Below, one piece after another: positions 41,047-49,998 of a stretch of 64,000 bases of DNA. Where the stretch lies: NCBI GenBank assembly GCA_965199975.1, contig OZ241340.1, positions 1,612,001-1,676,000 of the forward strand, given 5' to 3'. This DNA is from JASLDZ01 sp965199975. GTDB taxonomy: Bacteria > Pseudomonadota > Alphaproteobacteria > Caulobacterales > Caulobacteraceae. A model generated the notes under the pieces. The model made no database searches and was not told the DNA's origin. It saw only the letters and a list, made by a program, of their open reading frames with translations. Within the stretch, counting starts at the first letter, position 1; every line of letters starts with the position of its first letter. The position numbers were made by a program, and so were the translations under genes.

Positions 41047-41089
41047 CGTGCGCCCGGCAAGCTCTGCCGGGTCAGGAGGCGCTTGGACC

Positions 41090-41497
41090 ATGCTCGACGG
41101 AATCCCCGTCTTCGCCGTGCTGAAGGCCAAGCTGGGCTACGACAGCGAGCGCCAGAAGCTGATCTCGCAGAACGTGGCCAACGCCGACACGCCCGGCTAC
41201 GCGCCTAAGGACCTCGGCCGTTTCTCCTTCTCCGGCGCCCTGCAGGCGGCGACAGGCGGCGCGATCGCGCCGATGCGCACCAACGCCATGCACCTCGCCG
41301 GCCGAGCCCCTCGCTCCGGCGGCTGGAAGGCCGGCGCCACCCCCGATTCGGAGGCGCGGCTCGACGGCAATCAGGTCGTGCTCGAGGACCAGATGATGAA
41401 GATGACCGAGGCGCGCACCGACTACGAGTCGGCGCTGACGCTGTACTCGCAGTCGCTCAACCTCCTGCGCACCGCCGCCAAGGCGCCGGGAAAGTAA
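41090..41497 (+). CDS. flgB: flagellar basal-body rod protein FlgB
   Basis: 135 residues. N-terminal rod signature LISQNVANADTPGYAPKDL and C-terminal helix with MTEARTDYESALTLYSQSLN, which form the coiled core of proximal rod proteins. Exported through the flagellar gate without a cleaved signal. AGGAGG lies 10 bases before ATG. First gene of flgB-flgC-fliE. Confidence 0.95.
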   Translation: MLDGIPVFAVLKAKLGYDSERQKLISQNVANADTPGYAPKDLGRFSFSGALQAATGGAIAPMRTNAMHLAGRAPRSGGWKAGATPDSEARLDGNQVVLEDQMMKMTEARTDYESALTLYSQSLNLLRTAAKAPGK

Positions 41498-41500
41498 GCC

Positions 41501-41923
41501 ATGGCCAGCGCCCCTGTCAGCAACGCCGACGCCGCCATGGCGGTGGCCGCCTCCGCCTTGCGCGCCCAGCAGCAGCGCATGCGGGTGATCGCCGAGAACA
41601 TCGCCAACTCCGACACCACCTCCACCACCGGCGGCGGCGCGCCCTACCGGCGGCAGATGACGGTGTTCCAGCCCATCATGACCGATGGGGGGGAGGGGGT
41701 GCGGGTGGCGGGCGTGCGTTCCGACCCGGCCGACTTCAAGCGCGAGTACAACCCAGGCCACCCCGCCGCCGACGCCAAGGGCTATGTGCAGATGCCCAAC
41801 GTCGACCCCCTGGTCGAGGCGCTGGACATGAAGGAGGCGCAGCGCGCCTACGAGGCCAACCTCAACGTGATCGAGACCGCGCGCTCCATGCAGACGCGCA
41901 CCCTCGACATCCTGCGCAAGTGA
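41501..41923 (+). CDS. flgC: flagellar basal-body rod protein FlgC
   Basis: 140 residues. Rod signatures RVIAENIANSDTTST near the N-terminus and the C-terminal MKEAQRAYEANLNVIETARS; the PYRRQ block and YVQMPNVDPLVE are typical of FlgC. Starts 3 bases after flgB. Forms the proximal rod with FlgB, FlgF and FliE. Confidence 0.96.
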   Translation: MASAPVSNADAAMAVAASALRAQQQRMRVIAENIANSDTTSTTGGGAPYRRQMTVFQPIMTDGGEGVRVAGVRSDPADFKREYNPGHPAADAKGYVQMPNVDPLVEALDMKEAQRAYEANLNVIETARSMQTRTLDILRK

Positions 41924-41933
41924 GGGCTGAGCC

Positions 41934-42233
41934 ATGACCCCCATGATGGCGGCCCGCGCCTACGCGGCGGTGGCCCAGTCGGTGAAGCCGCCTTCGGGCG
42001 CGAGCGAGGCCGGCGGGCCCGACTTCGCCAGCATGGTCAACCAGGCCATGACCGACACGGTCGGCAGCTCGCGCAAGGCGGAGACGCTGATGACCCAGCA
42101 CGCCCAGGGCAAGGCCGAGCTGCTCGACGTGGTCACCGCCGTCTCCTCCGCCCAGGCCAGCCTGGAGACGGTGATGGCCGTGCGCGACCAAGTGATCTCC
42201 GCCTACAAGGAGATCATGGCCATGCCGATCTGA
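41934..42233 (+). CDS. fliE: flagellar hook-basal body complex protein FliE
   Basis: 99 residues, small helical export substrate linking the MS ring to the rod. The C half with LLDVVTAVSSAQASLETVMAV and the end RDQVISAYKEIMAMPI are diagnostic (VVxAxxxAxxxLQxxVxVRDKVVxAYQEIMxMxV). Starts 10 bases after flgC. Last gene of the unit; no clear terminator after it. Confidence 0.95.
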   Translation: MTPMMAARAYAAVAQSVKPPSGASEAGGPDFASMVNQAMTDTVGSSRKAETLMTQHAQGKAELLDVVTAVSSAQASLETVMAVRDQVISAYKEIMAMPI

Positions 42234-42350
42234 GGCGTAGCGTGGGCGGCGCTTACGCGTTGGTCATCACTCGGCGGTAGTCAGATTTCTGACCGTGAGA
42301 GCGGGGGCTGGACGCCTCCGTTCTCGCCCGCGGGATGAGGAATCGTCGAT

Positions 42351-42911
42351 ATGCCGTCATTCCCGGGCGTCACAGCAGCCAGCCGCAGCCTCTGCGTCCT
42401 TTTCGTCGAGGACGACGATGCGGACGCCTATCTCGTCAAGAAGGCGCTCACCGACAATCGCCGCGTGGGCAGCGTCGTGCGGGCGCGCGACGGCCAGGAC
42501 GCCTTGAACATGCTCGCCGCGGGAGAGGTCACCCCCGACTTCGTAATCGCAGACTTGCAGATGCCCACGATGGGTGGGCTCGAATTCCTGGTCTCGCTCG
42601 TGGACCATGGCCTGGCCAACGTGCCCGTGGTCGTGCTGACCTCTTCATCGTCGCAATCGGACGCGATCCGCAGCCGCGTCAGGGGTGCGCTGCAGGTGCT
42701 GATCAAGCCGGACAGCATCCACGAGCTGTTCACGCTCCTGTCGTCGGCGATCGACTCGCTATGCGTCGGCGGCGAGCAGGGCGAAGACGCCAACCGCGGG
42801 CGCGCGCATCACTACCTGCCTTCCATGCTTCCGAGCGACGGGGCGCCCAAGAGCCTCAGGCGCACGGATGGCTTGGCCACCACATCCACGGTCTTCGGGC
42901 GCAAAGCCTAG
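42351..42911 (+). CDS. single-domain response regulator with C-terminal tail
   Basis: 186 residues. A REC domain fills about 12-135: acidic pocket Glu20/Asp21/Asp22, phospho-acceptor Asp68 (VIADLQMP), Thr97 and Lys119 (IKPD). The 50-residue tail is hydrophilic, with no output domain recognised. Resembles Rcp1/CheY-like receivers that pair with phytochrome-like histidine kinases. The kinase gene begins 12 bases downstream, so the two probably form one phosphorelay. The proximity to flagellar genes hints at, but does not prove, a motility link. Confidence 0.88.
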   Translation: MPSFPGVTAASRSLCVLFVEDDDADAYLVKKALTDNRRVGSVVRARDGQDALNMLAAGEVTPDFVIADLQMPTMGGLEFLVSLVDHGLANVPVVVLTSSSSQSDAIRSRVRGALQVLIKPDSIHELFTLLSSAIDSLCVGGEQGEDANRGRAHHYLPSMLPSDGAPKSLRRTDGLATTSTVFGRKA

Positions 42912-42923
42912 TCCTGTAGACGC

Positions 42924-44045
42924 ATGGCGCCGGATCTCTCCTCGATGTGGCGCCCTTCAGGGCCCGATCGCGTCGGTGCGTTGAACATTCTCATCGTCGA
43001 TGACCAGCTATCTCAGCTCAGGCTGATGAGTTTGTTGCTGCAGCAGGCGTTTCCCGACTGCCAGACATGCGAAGTCCAGGTTCCGACCGAAGTCGTGGAT
43101 CTGGTCAAGGTGACGGATTTCGATTGCGTGCTGGTCGACTACCACATGCCCGACCTGAACGGTGTTGGGCTCGCGACGCAGTTGCGGGGCCTGAAACCAC
43201 ACCTCCCCATCATCCTGTGCACGGCGGCCGGCGACGAGATGCTGGTCGCCGAGGCCATGACGCATGGCATCACGCAATACCTGCCAAAGGGAAGGATCAA
43301 TCCCGAGTCGCTGCGGCGCACTGTCGTGCACGCCGTTCAGATCATGGCCCGCGAGCGCCTGATCTTCGATCAGCAGCAGGAATTGGAGCATTTCTCCTAC
43401 GCCCTGGCCCACGATTTCAAGCAGCCCATACGCCAGATAAAGACATTCTCGCAGCTGATCATCTCTGAATTGGGCGACGGCGACAGCCAGTCAATCCGCA
43501 CGCATGCGGAATTTCTGTCGAATGCCGCTGGGCGGCTGTCGCGGCTGGTGGACGTCATGTCGCAGTACGCGCTGCTGGGCAAGGCCCCCGACCTCGTCGA
43601 AGTGAAGGTCGAAACCGTGATGCTGGAGCTCGAACAGGCCCTGCAACCTTATGTGCGAGAGCATAAGGCGAAGCTGGATTTCGAAGGTTCGGCAATCGTC
43701 AAGGCGGACAAGACCCTCATCTTCCAGATCCTGCAGAACCTCGTGGTCAACGGCTTCACCTACAACATGAGCGCCGCGCCGCGCGTCAGCGTGCAAGCTT
43801 CGTGCAAGGACGATCTCTGCACGATCCGGGTGAAGGACAACGGCATCGGCATCCCGGCCGAATTCCTCGAACGGATCTTCCAGCCGCTCATGCGGCTGCA
43901 CGGCGAGGCCGAATACGAGGGGAGCGGACTCGGTCTCGCGCTCGCACGCAAGGCGTCGATGAGCTTGGGCGGCTCGATCCGGTGCGAGTCGGCCGTGGGC
44001 GTCGGCTCGGAATTCTTCGTGGTGCTGCCCGCCGCCGCCGCGTGA
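42924..44045 (+). CDS. REC-histidine kinase lacking a sensor domain
   Basis: 373 residues, soluble. N-terminal receiver (Asp26/Asp27, phospho-acceptor Asp72, Thr100, Lys122), then a HisKA region with His163 in SYALAHDFKQPIRQIKTF, a phytochrome-type H-box, and an ATPase domain with N-box Asn272/Asn276, DNGIGIP (305-311) and GSGLGLALAR (333-342). Input is presumably phosphorylation of its own REC domain, so it acts as a relay node. Base composition is slightly lower in GC than the flanking flg and sec genes. Paired with the receiver gene upstream. Confidence 0.9.
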   Translation: MAPDLSSMWRPSGPDRVGALNILIVDDQLSQLRLMSLLLQQAFPDCQTCEVQVPTEVVDLVKVTDFDCVLVDYHMPDLNGVGLATQLRGLKPHLPIILCTAAGDEMLVAEAMTHGITQYLPKGRINPESLRRTVVHAVQIMARERLIFDQQQELEHFSYALAHDFKQPIRQIKTFSQLIISELGDGDSQSIRTHAEFLSNAAGRLSRLVDVMSQYALLGKAPDLVEVKVETVMLELEQALQPYVREHKAKLDFEGSAIVKADKTLIFQILQNLVVNGFTYNMSAAPRVSVQASCKDDLCTIRVKDNGIGIPAEFLERIFQPLMRLHGEAEYEGSGLGLALARKASMSLGGSIRCESAVGVGSEFFVVLPAAAA

Positions 44046-44209
44046 GGTCGCGCCGCGCCGCCTTGGGCGCGCGCTCGCGATTGGAGAGCGCGCCGCCGCC
44101 CCCCGCCCTCACGCCGCATTGCCAAGGCGAGGCCGCGCCCATAGGTTCCGCGCCCTTCGCCGCCCCAAGCCTTCGCGCTGTGGGCGGCCTGTGCACGCTC
44201 GGAGCCTCG

Positions 44210-44590
44210 ATGTTCGCCTCCACCGCCCAGGCCCAGATGCCCGGCGCCGCCCCCGCCGGCGGCGGCGGACCGCTAGACAGCTTCGGCCCCTTCCTGCTGC
44301 CCGTGGCGCTGTTCGCCCTGTTCTACTTCATGGTGCTGCGCCCGCAGCAGCAACGCGCACGCAAGCTGCAGGAGACGATCGGTGGGCTGAAGAAAGGCGA
44401 TGCGGTGGTCCTCTCCGGCGGGATCCATGGCCGCGTGCACCGGCTGGACGACGCCGACGCCCATATCGAGATCGCCCCCAACACCGTGATCCGCGTGGTG
44501 CGTTCGCAGATCGCCGAGGCGCCGAAGCTCAAGCCGCCGGCGCCGGCCAATGACGCCAAGGCCGTTCCCGCCAAGCCCAAGAAGGCGTGA
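44210..44590 (+). CDS. yajC: preprotein translocase subunit YajC
   Basis: 126 residues: an Ala/Gly/Pro-rich N-terminus, one membrane helix (LLPVALFALFYFMVL) followed by RPQQQRARK and a small cytosolic domain (LKKGDAVVLSGGIHGRV), the standard YajC layout. GGAG lies 5 bases before the chosen ATG. Frames further upstream remain open but have no better start. Works with SecDF at the translocon; secD begins 11 bases downstream. Confidence 0.94.
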   Translation: MFASTAQAQMPGAAPAGGGGPLDSFGPFLLPVALFALFYFMVLRPQQQRARKLQETIGGLKKGDAVVLSGGIHGRVHRLDDADAHIEIAPNTVIRVVRSQIAEAPKLKPPAPANDAKAVPAKPKKA

Positions 44591-44601
44591 GCTAGCCGAT
44601 C

Positions 44602-46176
44602 ATGCTGCAGCTCCGCGCCTGGAAGGTGGCGATGGTCGTGGCGGCCGCGATCTTCGGCTTGGCCTTCGCCCTACCCAACGTGTTGGCGCCCGGCGCCTTG
44701 CCCGCGCCCTTCAACCAGCGTCTGAACCTGGGGCTCGACCTGCAGGGCGGCAGCTACCTGCTCTACGAGGTGGACACGAACGCGCTCCTCAAGGAGCAGC
44801 TCGGCCAGTACGCCGAAAGCGCGCGCACCACGCTCACCGCCGACCAGATCGCTTACACCGACCTTGGCGTCGTCGGCGATCAGGTGAAGGTGCGCATCAC
44901 CGATCCCGCCAAGCTCGACGCGGCGGCCAAGGCGCTGGGCGACCTGGCGCAGCCCGCGCAGGGCGGGGGCGCGCGCGATCTCGACCTGGTGCGCGGGCCC
45001 GACCAGCAGCTGATGCTGCGCCCCGCCTCCAACTGGGCGGCGGTGAACGGCACGCGCGCGGTGGCGCGCACCATCGAGATCGTGCGCAAGCGCATCGACG
45101 CGCTGGGCACCCGCGAGCCCAACATCATCCGCCAGGGCACCAACCGCATCGTGGTCGAGGCGCCGGGCGAGAGCGACCCGGAGAAGCTCAAGGCGATCAT
45201 CGGCAAGACGGCCAAGCTGACCTTCCAGATGGTCAGCGACCTGCCGATCACCTCGGTGGTGGGCGGCGTGGCGCCTCCGGGCACGCAGGTGATGACGGGC
45301 TCCCAACCGGGCGCGCCGCCGCTCCTCGTCGAGACGCGCCAGTTCACCTCAGGTGAGGATCTCGTCGATTCGCAGCCCACTTTCGACGAAGGCGGGCGGC
45401 CGGCGGTGAGCATGAAGTTCAATGGAAAGGGCGGGCAGCGTTTCGGCGAAACCACAAGCCAGAACATCGGCAAGCGCTTCGCCATCGTGCTCGACGGCCG
45501 CTACATCTCGGCGCCCACCATTCAGGGCGCAATCCTGGGCGGCTCGGGCCAGATCACCGGCAGCTTCACCCAAGACGAGGCCAACAACTTGGCGCTCCTG
45601 CTGCGTTCAGGCGCCCTTCCGGCCCCTCTCAACGTGATCGAGCAGCGCCAGGTGGGGGCCGAGCTGGGCGCCGACGCGGTCAAGGCGGGCACGCTCTCGC
45701 TGGCCATCGGCGCGGTGGCCATCATCGCCTTCATCGTCCTGGCCTACGGGCTGTTCGGCGTGTTCGCCGCGGTGGCGCTGATCGTCAACGTGCTGCTGAT
45801 CGTGGCCATGCTGTCGATCACCCAGGCCACGCTGACGCTGCCCGGCGTGGCCGGCATCATCCTGACGCTGGCCGTGGCTGTGGACGCCAACGTGCTGATA
45901 TACGAGCGCATGCGCGACGAGGCGCGGGCGGGGCGCACGCCGCTGCTGGCGGCCGACCACGGCTTCCGTCGCGCCCTGGTGTCGATCATCGACGCCAACG
46001 TGACCACGCTGATCGCGGCCGCCATCATGTTCCAGTTCGGCTCCGGCCCCGTGCGCGGCTTCGCCTGGACGCTGGCGGTGGGCGTGCTGACCTCGCTGTT
46101 CACGGCCATCTTCATCACCCAGGTGCTGATCGGCTGGTGGTTCAAGGCCACCAAGCCCCGCGCCCTGCCGATCTGA
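44602..46176 (+). CDS. secD: protein translocase subunit SecD
   Basis: 524 residues, six membrane helices with a large periplasmic P1 domain between helices 1 and 2. Diagnostic: LNLGLDLQGGSYLLYEVD, GKRFAIVLDGRYISAPTI, ITGSFTQDEANNLALLLRSG (exactly family-like) and VDANVLIYERMRDE. With SecF it uses the proton gradient to pull proteins across the inner membrane. Shorter than E. coli SecD but normal for alphaproteobacteria. Confidence 0.97.
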   Translation: MLQLRAWKVAMVVAAAIFGLAFALPNVLAPGALPAPFNQRLNLGLDLQGGSYLLYEVDTNALLKEQLGQYAESARTTLTADQIAYTDLGVVGDQVKVRITDPAKLDAAAKALGDLAQPAQGGGARDLDLVRGPDQQLMLRPASNWAAVNGTRAVARTIEIVRKRIDALGTREPNIIRQGTNRIVVEAPGESDPEKLKAIIGKTAKLTFQMVSDLPITSVVGGVAPPGTQVMTGSQPGAPPLLVETRQFTSGEDLVDSQPTFDEGGRPAVSMKFNGKGGQRFGETTSQNIGKRFAIVLDGRYISAPTIQGAILGGSGQITGSFTQDEANNLALLLRSGALPAPLNVIEQRQVGAELGADAVKAGTLSLAIGAVAIIAFIVLAYGLFGVFAAVALIVNVLLIVAMLSITQATLTLPGVAGIILTLAVAVDANVLIYERMRDEARAGRTPLLAADHGFRRALVSIIDANVTTLIAAAIMFQFGSGPVRGFAWTLAVGVLTSLFTAIFITQVLIGWWFKATKPRALPI

Positions 46177-46191
46177 GCGGACACGCAACCC

Positions 46192-47172
46192 ATGGCCGCC
46201 GCCTTCCCCCTCTCGCGCCTCCTGCCGCATGAGACGAAGTTCGACTTCGTGCGCCTCGCGCCCTTCGCCGCCATCCTCTCGGGGCTCGCCATCGTGGCCT
46301 CGGTGATCGCCTTCGCAACCGTGGGGCTGAACCTCGGCATCGACTTCAAGGGCGGCGCCCAGATCGAGGTGCAGACGCAGGGGCCGGTCTCGCAGGACGG
46401 CCTCACCCGCACGCTGGAGGGGCTGCACGTGCGCGATCCCCACGTGCAGCGCATCGGCGCGGCCGACACCGCCATGGTGAGGTTCCTGCCCACCAGCGCC
46501 AATCCCACCGCCGAGGCGCAGGGTGTCGCCTCCCGGCTGCGCGGGGCGGTGCCCGGCCTGCAGGTGCGCTCGGTCTCCACCGTGGGCGGCAAGGTTTCGG
46601 GTGAATTGTTCCGCTCGGGCTTCATGGCGCTGGGCCTCGCGATCGCGCTCATGCTGGTCTACATTTGGATCCGCTTCCAACTGCAGTTCGGCTTCGGCGC
46701 GGTCATCGCCATCTTCCACGACATCCTGCTCACCATCGGCGTCTGCGCCATCCTGCGCATCGAGTTCTCCACCACCTCGATCGCCGCCTTGCTGACCGTG
46801 ATCGGCTACTCGATGAACGAGAAGGTCATCACCTTCGACCGGCTGCGCGAGAACCTGCGCAAGTACCGCCGCACGCCGCTTCGCGAGGTGATCAACCTGT
46901 CGGAGAACGAGCGGCTGTCGCGCACGCTGATCACCGGAACGACCGCCATACTGGCGCTCCTGGGCGCCCTGTTCCTGGGCGGGCCGGCGCTGTTCCCGCT
47001 GGTCTTCACCATGACCTTCGGCATACTGGTCGGCACCTATTCGTCGATCTACGTCGCCCTGCCGGTGATCCTGCTGTGGGGCGTCAAGCGCGACGACGGC
47101 CCGGCCGCGCCGATCGATCCCAATCCCTCACGCGCGCGCGCCACCGCGCCCAAGGCCAAGCCGCGTGGCTGA
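46192..47172 (+). CDS. secF: protein translocase subunit SecF
   Basis: 326 residues, six membrane helices. Blocks: LGIDFKGGAQIEVQT, FGFGAVIAIFHDILLTIGVC, and TVIGYSMNEKVITFDRLREN. Starts 15 bases after secD. The C-terminal tail overlaps the GTG of the NDUFAF3-like gene by 8 bases. Confidence 0.97.
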   Translation: MAAAFPLSRLLPHETKFDFVRLAPFAAILSGLAIVASVIAFATVGLNLGIDFKGGAQIEVQTQGPVSQDGLTRTLEGLHVRDPHVQRIGAADTAMVRFLPTSANPTAEAQGVASRLRGAVPGLQVRSVSTVGGKVSGELFRSGFMALGLAIALMLVYIWIRFQLQFGFGAVIAIFHDILLTIGVCAILRIEFSTTSIAALLTVIGYSMNEKVITFDRLRENLRKYRRTPLREVINLSENERLSRTLITGTTAILALLGALFLGGPALFPLVFTMTFGILVGTYSSIYVALPVILLWGVKRDDGPAAPIDPNPSRARATAPKAKPRG

Positions 47173-47530
47173 GCTGCGCCAGCCCCCGGCCATCGAGGCC
47201 TGGGGGGAGGGCGGCTTCCGCATCGGCGGCGAGCGGATCGAGGGCTCGGCGCTTCTGGTGGGCGACGCCGCGAAGGCCTGGACGCCGCGCACGCTTATGG
47301 AGGTCACGCCCGAGTCGCTCGCCCCGGTGCTGGCGCTCGGCCGCGAGCAGGTGGAGTTCCTGGTGCTGGGCTGCGGCCCCGCGCCCCGACCGGCCCCGCG
47401 GCTTGTGCGCGAGGCGCTGGCCTCAGCGGGCCTGGGGCTGGAGGTGATGTCCACCGTCGAGGCGTGCCGGCTATACAACGCGCTGATCCCCGAGGGCCGG
47501 CGGCTGGCCGCTGCGCTCCTGGCCATCTGA
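47165..47530 (+). CDS. Mth938/NDUFAF3-like protein
   Basis: 121 residues, one DUF498/Mth938 domain: FRIGGERIEGSALLV, VEFLVLGCGPAP and VMSTVEACRLYNALIPEGRR are typical, the last with the N..L..EGR end motif. The human homologue NDUFAF3 is a complex I assembly factor, and its alphaproteobacterial relatives are known to sit next to secD/secF. Here the GTG start overlaps secF, and an NDUFAF6-like gene follows 31 bases later. The role in complex I assembly is by homology only. Confidence 0.88.
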   Translation: MAELRQPPAIEAWGEGGFRIGGERIEGSALLVGDAAKAWTPRTLMEVTPESLAPVLALGREQVEFLVLGCGPAPRPAPRLVREALASAGLGLEVMSTVEACRLYNALIPEGRRLAAALLAI

Positions 47531-47561
47531 ACCGGCGGGCGCGCGAGCGGTTCTCCCGCGC

Positions 47562-48347
47562 ATGGCCGCCGTCGCCGATCCTGCCGATCAGCCCGGCGCA
47601 GCCGACCTCGACGCCCACCTGCGCCACGCCGATCCCGACCGCTGGCTCGCCGCCCGGCTGGTGGGCGACGCGCAGGCCCGCCGCGCGCTCATGGCGCTCT
47701 ATGCGCTCAACGACGAGCTGGCGCGGGTGGCCGACAGCGTCACACAGCCCCTGCTCGGCGAGATGCGCTTCGCCTGGTGGCGAGAGGCGCTGGAGGAGGC
47801 CGCCGCCGGCCGGCCTCGCGCCCATCCCGTGCTCGCCGCGATCGCGCCGGCCCTTCAATCGGGCGCGGTGCGGCTGCAGGACCTCGGCGAGATCATCGAC
47901 GCGCGTCATCGCGACCTTGAGCCCGCCCCCTTCGCCGACGAGGCGGCGCTCACCGCCTACATCGACGCCACCGCGGTGGCCCTGATGCGCGCGGCGGCCG
48001 TCCTGCTCGCTCCCGACGCGCCGGGCGACTGCGTGCGCACCGCCGGTCGCGCCTGGGCGTGGACCGGACTGATGCGCGCCGAGCCTGCTTGGCGCGCCCG
48101 CAACCGCCGCTGGGCGCCGTTGGCGTGGGGCGCTGACGTCTCTGCCGAGACCGCCGCCGGCCGTGCCGAAGTCCATGCACGGGCCGCCCTGCGCGAGGTG
48201 AACGCCGGGCTGGCGCCGCTGCCCGTGGCGAGCTTCCCGGCCGTGGCCTACGTCCGCTTGGCGCGCGATTACCTGCGCGGCCGCGAGCCGGGCGACGTCG
48301 GCAGGCGCGCGCGCCTGCTTTGGGCCTCGGCCGCCGGGCGGATCTGA
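47562..48347 (+). CDS. squalene/phytoene synthase-like protein (NDUFAF6 type)
   Basis: 261 residues with the all-helical trans-prenyltransferase fold: ALYALNDELARVADSV, MRFAWWREALEEA and a C-terminal FPAVAYVRLARDYLRG region. The Asp-rich DxxxD motifs needed to bind prenyl diphosphates are degraded (NDELARVAD at the first; none clear at the second), so it is probably not a synthase. Human NDUFAF6, of the same fold, is a complex I assembly factor. The position after the NDUFAF3-like gene supports that reading over carotenoid or hopanoid synthesis. Confidence 0.8.
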   Translation: MAAVADPADQPGAADLDAHLRHADPDRWLAARLVGDAQARRALMALYALNDELARVADSVTQPLLGEMRFAWWREALEEAAAGRPRAHPVLAAIAPALQSGAVRLQDLGEIIDARHRDLEPAPFADEAALTAYIDATAVALMRAAAVLLAPDAPGDCVRTAGRAWAWTGLMRAEPAWRARNRRWAPLAWGADVSAETAAGRAEVHARAALREVNAGLAPLPVASFPAVAYVRLARDYLRGREPGDVGRRARLLWASAAGRI

Positions 48348-48693
48348 GCGGGGGCGCAAACGCCTGTTCCCGCCAGCCTCGGCCCCGTGCCGAGGGCTCC
48401 CGAGTGGTGCGCTCGCCCTCGCGTGAGGCGGGGTCCTTTGCACAGGGCGGAGGGAGGCGGGAGGAAGGAGAGCGGGAGCGACGACCACCTCTTTCCCAGC
48501 ACCCTTCGGATCGGCGTTAGATTGCGTACCTGCAGGCGAGATCGCCCGATGGCGCCGGCAGCGCAGTCCGACGAGTCCGGCGACGGAAACAGAAAAAGAT
48601 GAGCGCGGACAATTACTTAAGCGACATACCGGACTGTCCGGACGAACTCTTTTTCGCCGGACTGCAGTCCCAAGCAGCGCCGTCCACGGGCGT
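48348..48693. other. intergenic region with purine-rich tract and small palindromes
   Basis: About 345 bases between convergent genes with no convincing gene. It contains a purine-rich run at about 48446-48479, the 12-base palindrome GGACTGCAGTCC at about 48659-48670, and CCGGACTGTCCGG at about 48631 followed by CTTTTT, which could act as a weak plus-strand terminator. A short frame starting MSADNYLSDIPDCPDEL at 48599 runs on into the antisense of the next gene and was not called. Confidence 0.4.
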
Positions 48694-49872
48694 TCAGCCA
48701 GCAGGCGCCCGCACGCAGCCCGCGTCGATCGCCTCCGCCGCGACGAGGCCGGCGAGCCCGAGGGTGAGGTCGAACTCGCCGATCACATTGTCGATCACCG
48801 CGCCCACGCCCGCCTCGCCCGCCACCGCCAAGCCCCAGAGGTATGGGCGGCCCAGCAGCACCGCGCGCGCGCCGAGCGCCAGCGCCTTGAAGATGTCGGC
48901 TCCGCCGCGCACGCCGCTGTCGAACAGCACCGGCATGGCGCCCGCCGCCGCCACGCAGGCCGCGAGCTGTGCGGCCGAGCCCACGGCGCCGTCCACCTGC
49001 CGGCCCCCGTGGTTGGAGACCACGATGGCGTCCCACCCCTCGGCAGCGGCGCGCGCGGCGTCTTCGGGGTGCTGGATGCCCTTCAGCACCACCGGAAGCT
49101 TCGTCCACTCACGGATGCGGGCGAGCTTGGCCCAGTCCAGCGTCGGGTCGGAGTAGATCCCGCTGAAGAGGCGCGCTGCGGCCAGCAGGTCGTCCTCCGG
49201 CGGGCGCTCCAGCATGGCGCGGAAAACGGGATCGGAGGTGTACTGGGCCAGACCCTGCCCCTGCAGGAAGGGCAGGAAGGCGTGGTCCAGGTCGTGCGGG
49301 CGCCAGCCCAGCATGGTGGTGTCCAGCGTCACCACGATGGCTTCGCAGCCGCAGAGCTCGGCGCGCTGAACCAGCGAGCGGGCCAGTTCGTCCGAGCGCG
49401 TCCAGTACAGCTGGAACCAGCGGGGAGCCTCGCCCATGGCCGCCGCGCAGGTCTCCATGTCGACCGAAGCCTGGTTGGAGAACACCATGGGCACGCCGCG
49501 GGCGGCGGCGGCGCGGGCGGTGGCGAGGTCGGCGTCCGGGTGGCAGAGCGACTGCACCCCCACAGGCGCCAGCAGCAGCGGCGCGGGCAGGCGGCGGCCG
49601 AACAGCTCCACGCCGAGATCGCGCGCGCCCACGTCGCGCAGCATGCGCGGCGTGATGCGCACCGCATCGAGCGCTTCGCGGTTGGCGCGCGCGGTCGCGC
49701 CCGCGCCGGCCGAGCGCAGGTAGCCGAAGGCTTCGGAGGACATGGCGCGCTCAGCCGCCGCCTCCAGCTCGCCGGAGCGGAAGGGGACCGGCGCGCGCTG
49801 GCCGGCGAGGCCGCCGGCGTAGGTGTGGGCGAGGCGGAACTGGCCGGGGCCGGCCTGGATCGGGCGCGTCAT
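48694..49872 (-). CDS. FMN-dependent alpha-hydroxy-acid oxidizing protein
   Basis: 392 residues of the glycolate/lactate oxidase family (TIM barrel). FMN and substrate sites: LLLAPVGVQSLCHPDADLAT, VTLDTTMLGWRPHDLDHAF, LKGIQHPEDA (FMN-binding Lys), the catalytic VSNHGGRQVDGA with its His, and FDSGVRGGADIFKALALGA with the Arg residues. The sequence around the substrate resembles lactate 2-monooxygenase-type members more than respiratory LldD, so oxygen may be the acceptor. No membrane-targeting helix is evident. Divergent from the hydrolase at 49999. Confidence 0.9.
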   Translation of the reverse strand: MTRPIQAGPGQFRLAHTYAGGLAGQRAPVPFRSGELEAAAERAMSSEAFGYLRSAGAGATARANREALDAVRITPRMLRDVGARDLGVELFGRRLPAPLLLAPVGVQSLCHPDADLATARAAAARGVPMVFSNQASVDMETCAAAMGEAPRWFQLYWTRSDELARSLVQRAELCGCEAIVVTLDTTMLGWRPHDLDHAFLPFLQGQGLAQYTSDPVFRAMLERPPEDDLLAAARLFSGIYSDPTLDWAKLARIREWTKLPVVLKGIQHPEDAARAAAEGWDAIVVSNHGGRQVDGAVGSAAQLAACVAAAGAMPVLFDSGVRGGADIFKALALGARAVLLGRPYLWGLAVAGEAGVGAVIDNVIGEFDLTLGLAGLVAAEAIDAGCVRAPAG

Positions 49873-49998
49873 GCGCCCCTTATCGCAGGCCGCGCCGCCG
49901 GGCTGAAGCGCCGAGGCGACGTTCCGCATCCGGAGGGCAGAACCATCCACGCAAGGAAGGCGTTCAGTCCTTGTCTCCCCGCTGCAAGGAAGCTTTCC

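Noticed and set aside
41004..41089. Sigma-54 promoter for flgB
   Set aside because: No GG-N10-GC pair with the right flanks on either strand.
47562..48347. Phytoene or squalene synthase
   Set aside because: Asp-rich catalytic motifs are degraded and the context is secF plus an NDUFAF3-like gene, not isoprenoid genes.
48599..49156. Plus-strand frame beginning MSADNYLSDIPDCPDEL
   Set aside because: After about 30 residues it becomes the antisense of the FMN oxidase gene; no ribosome site.
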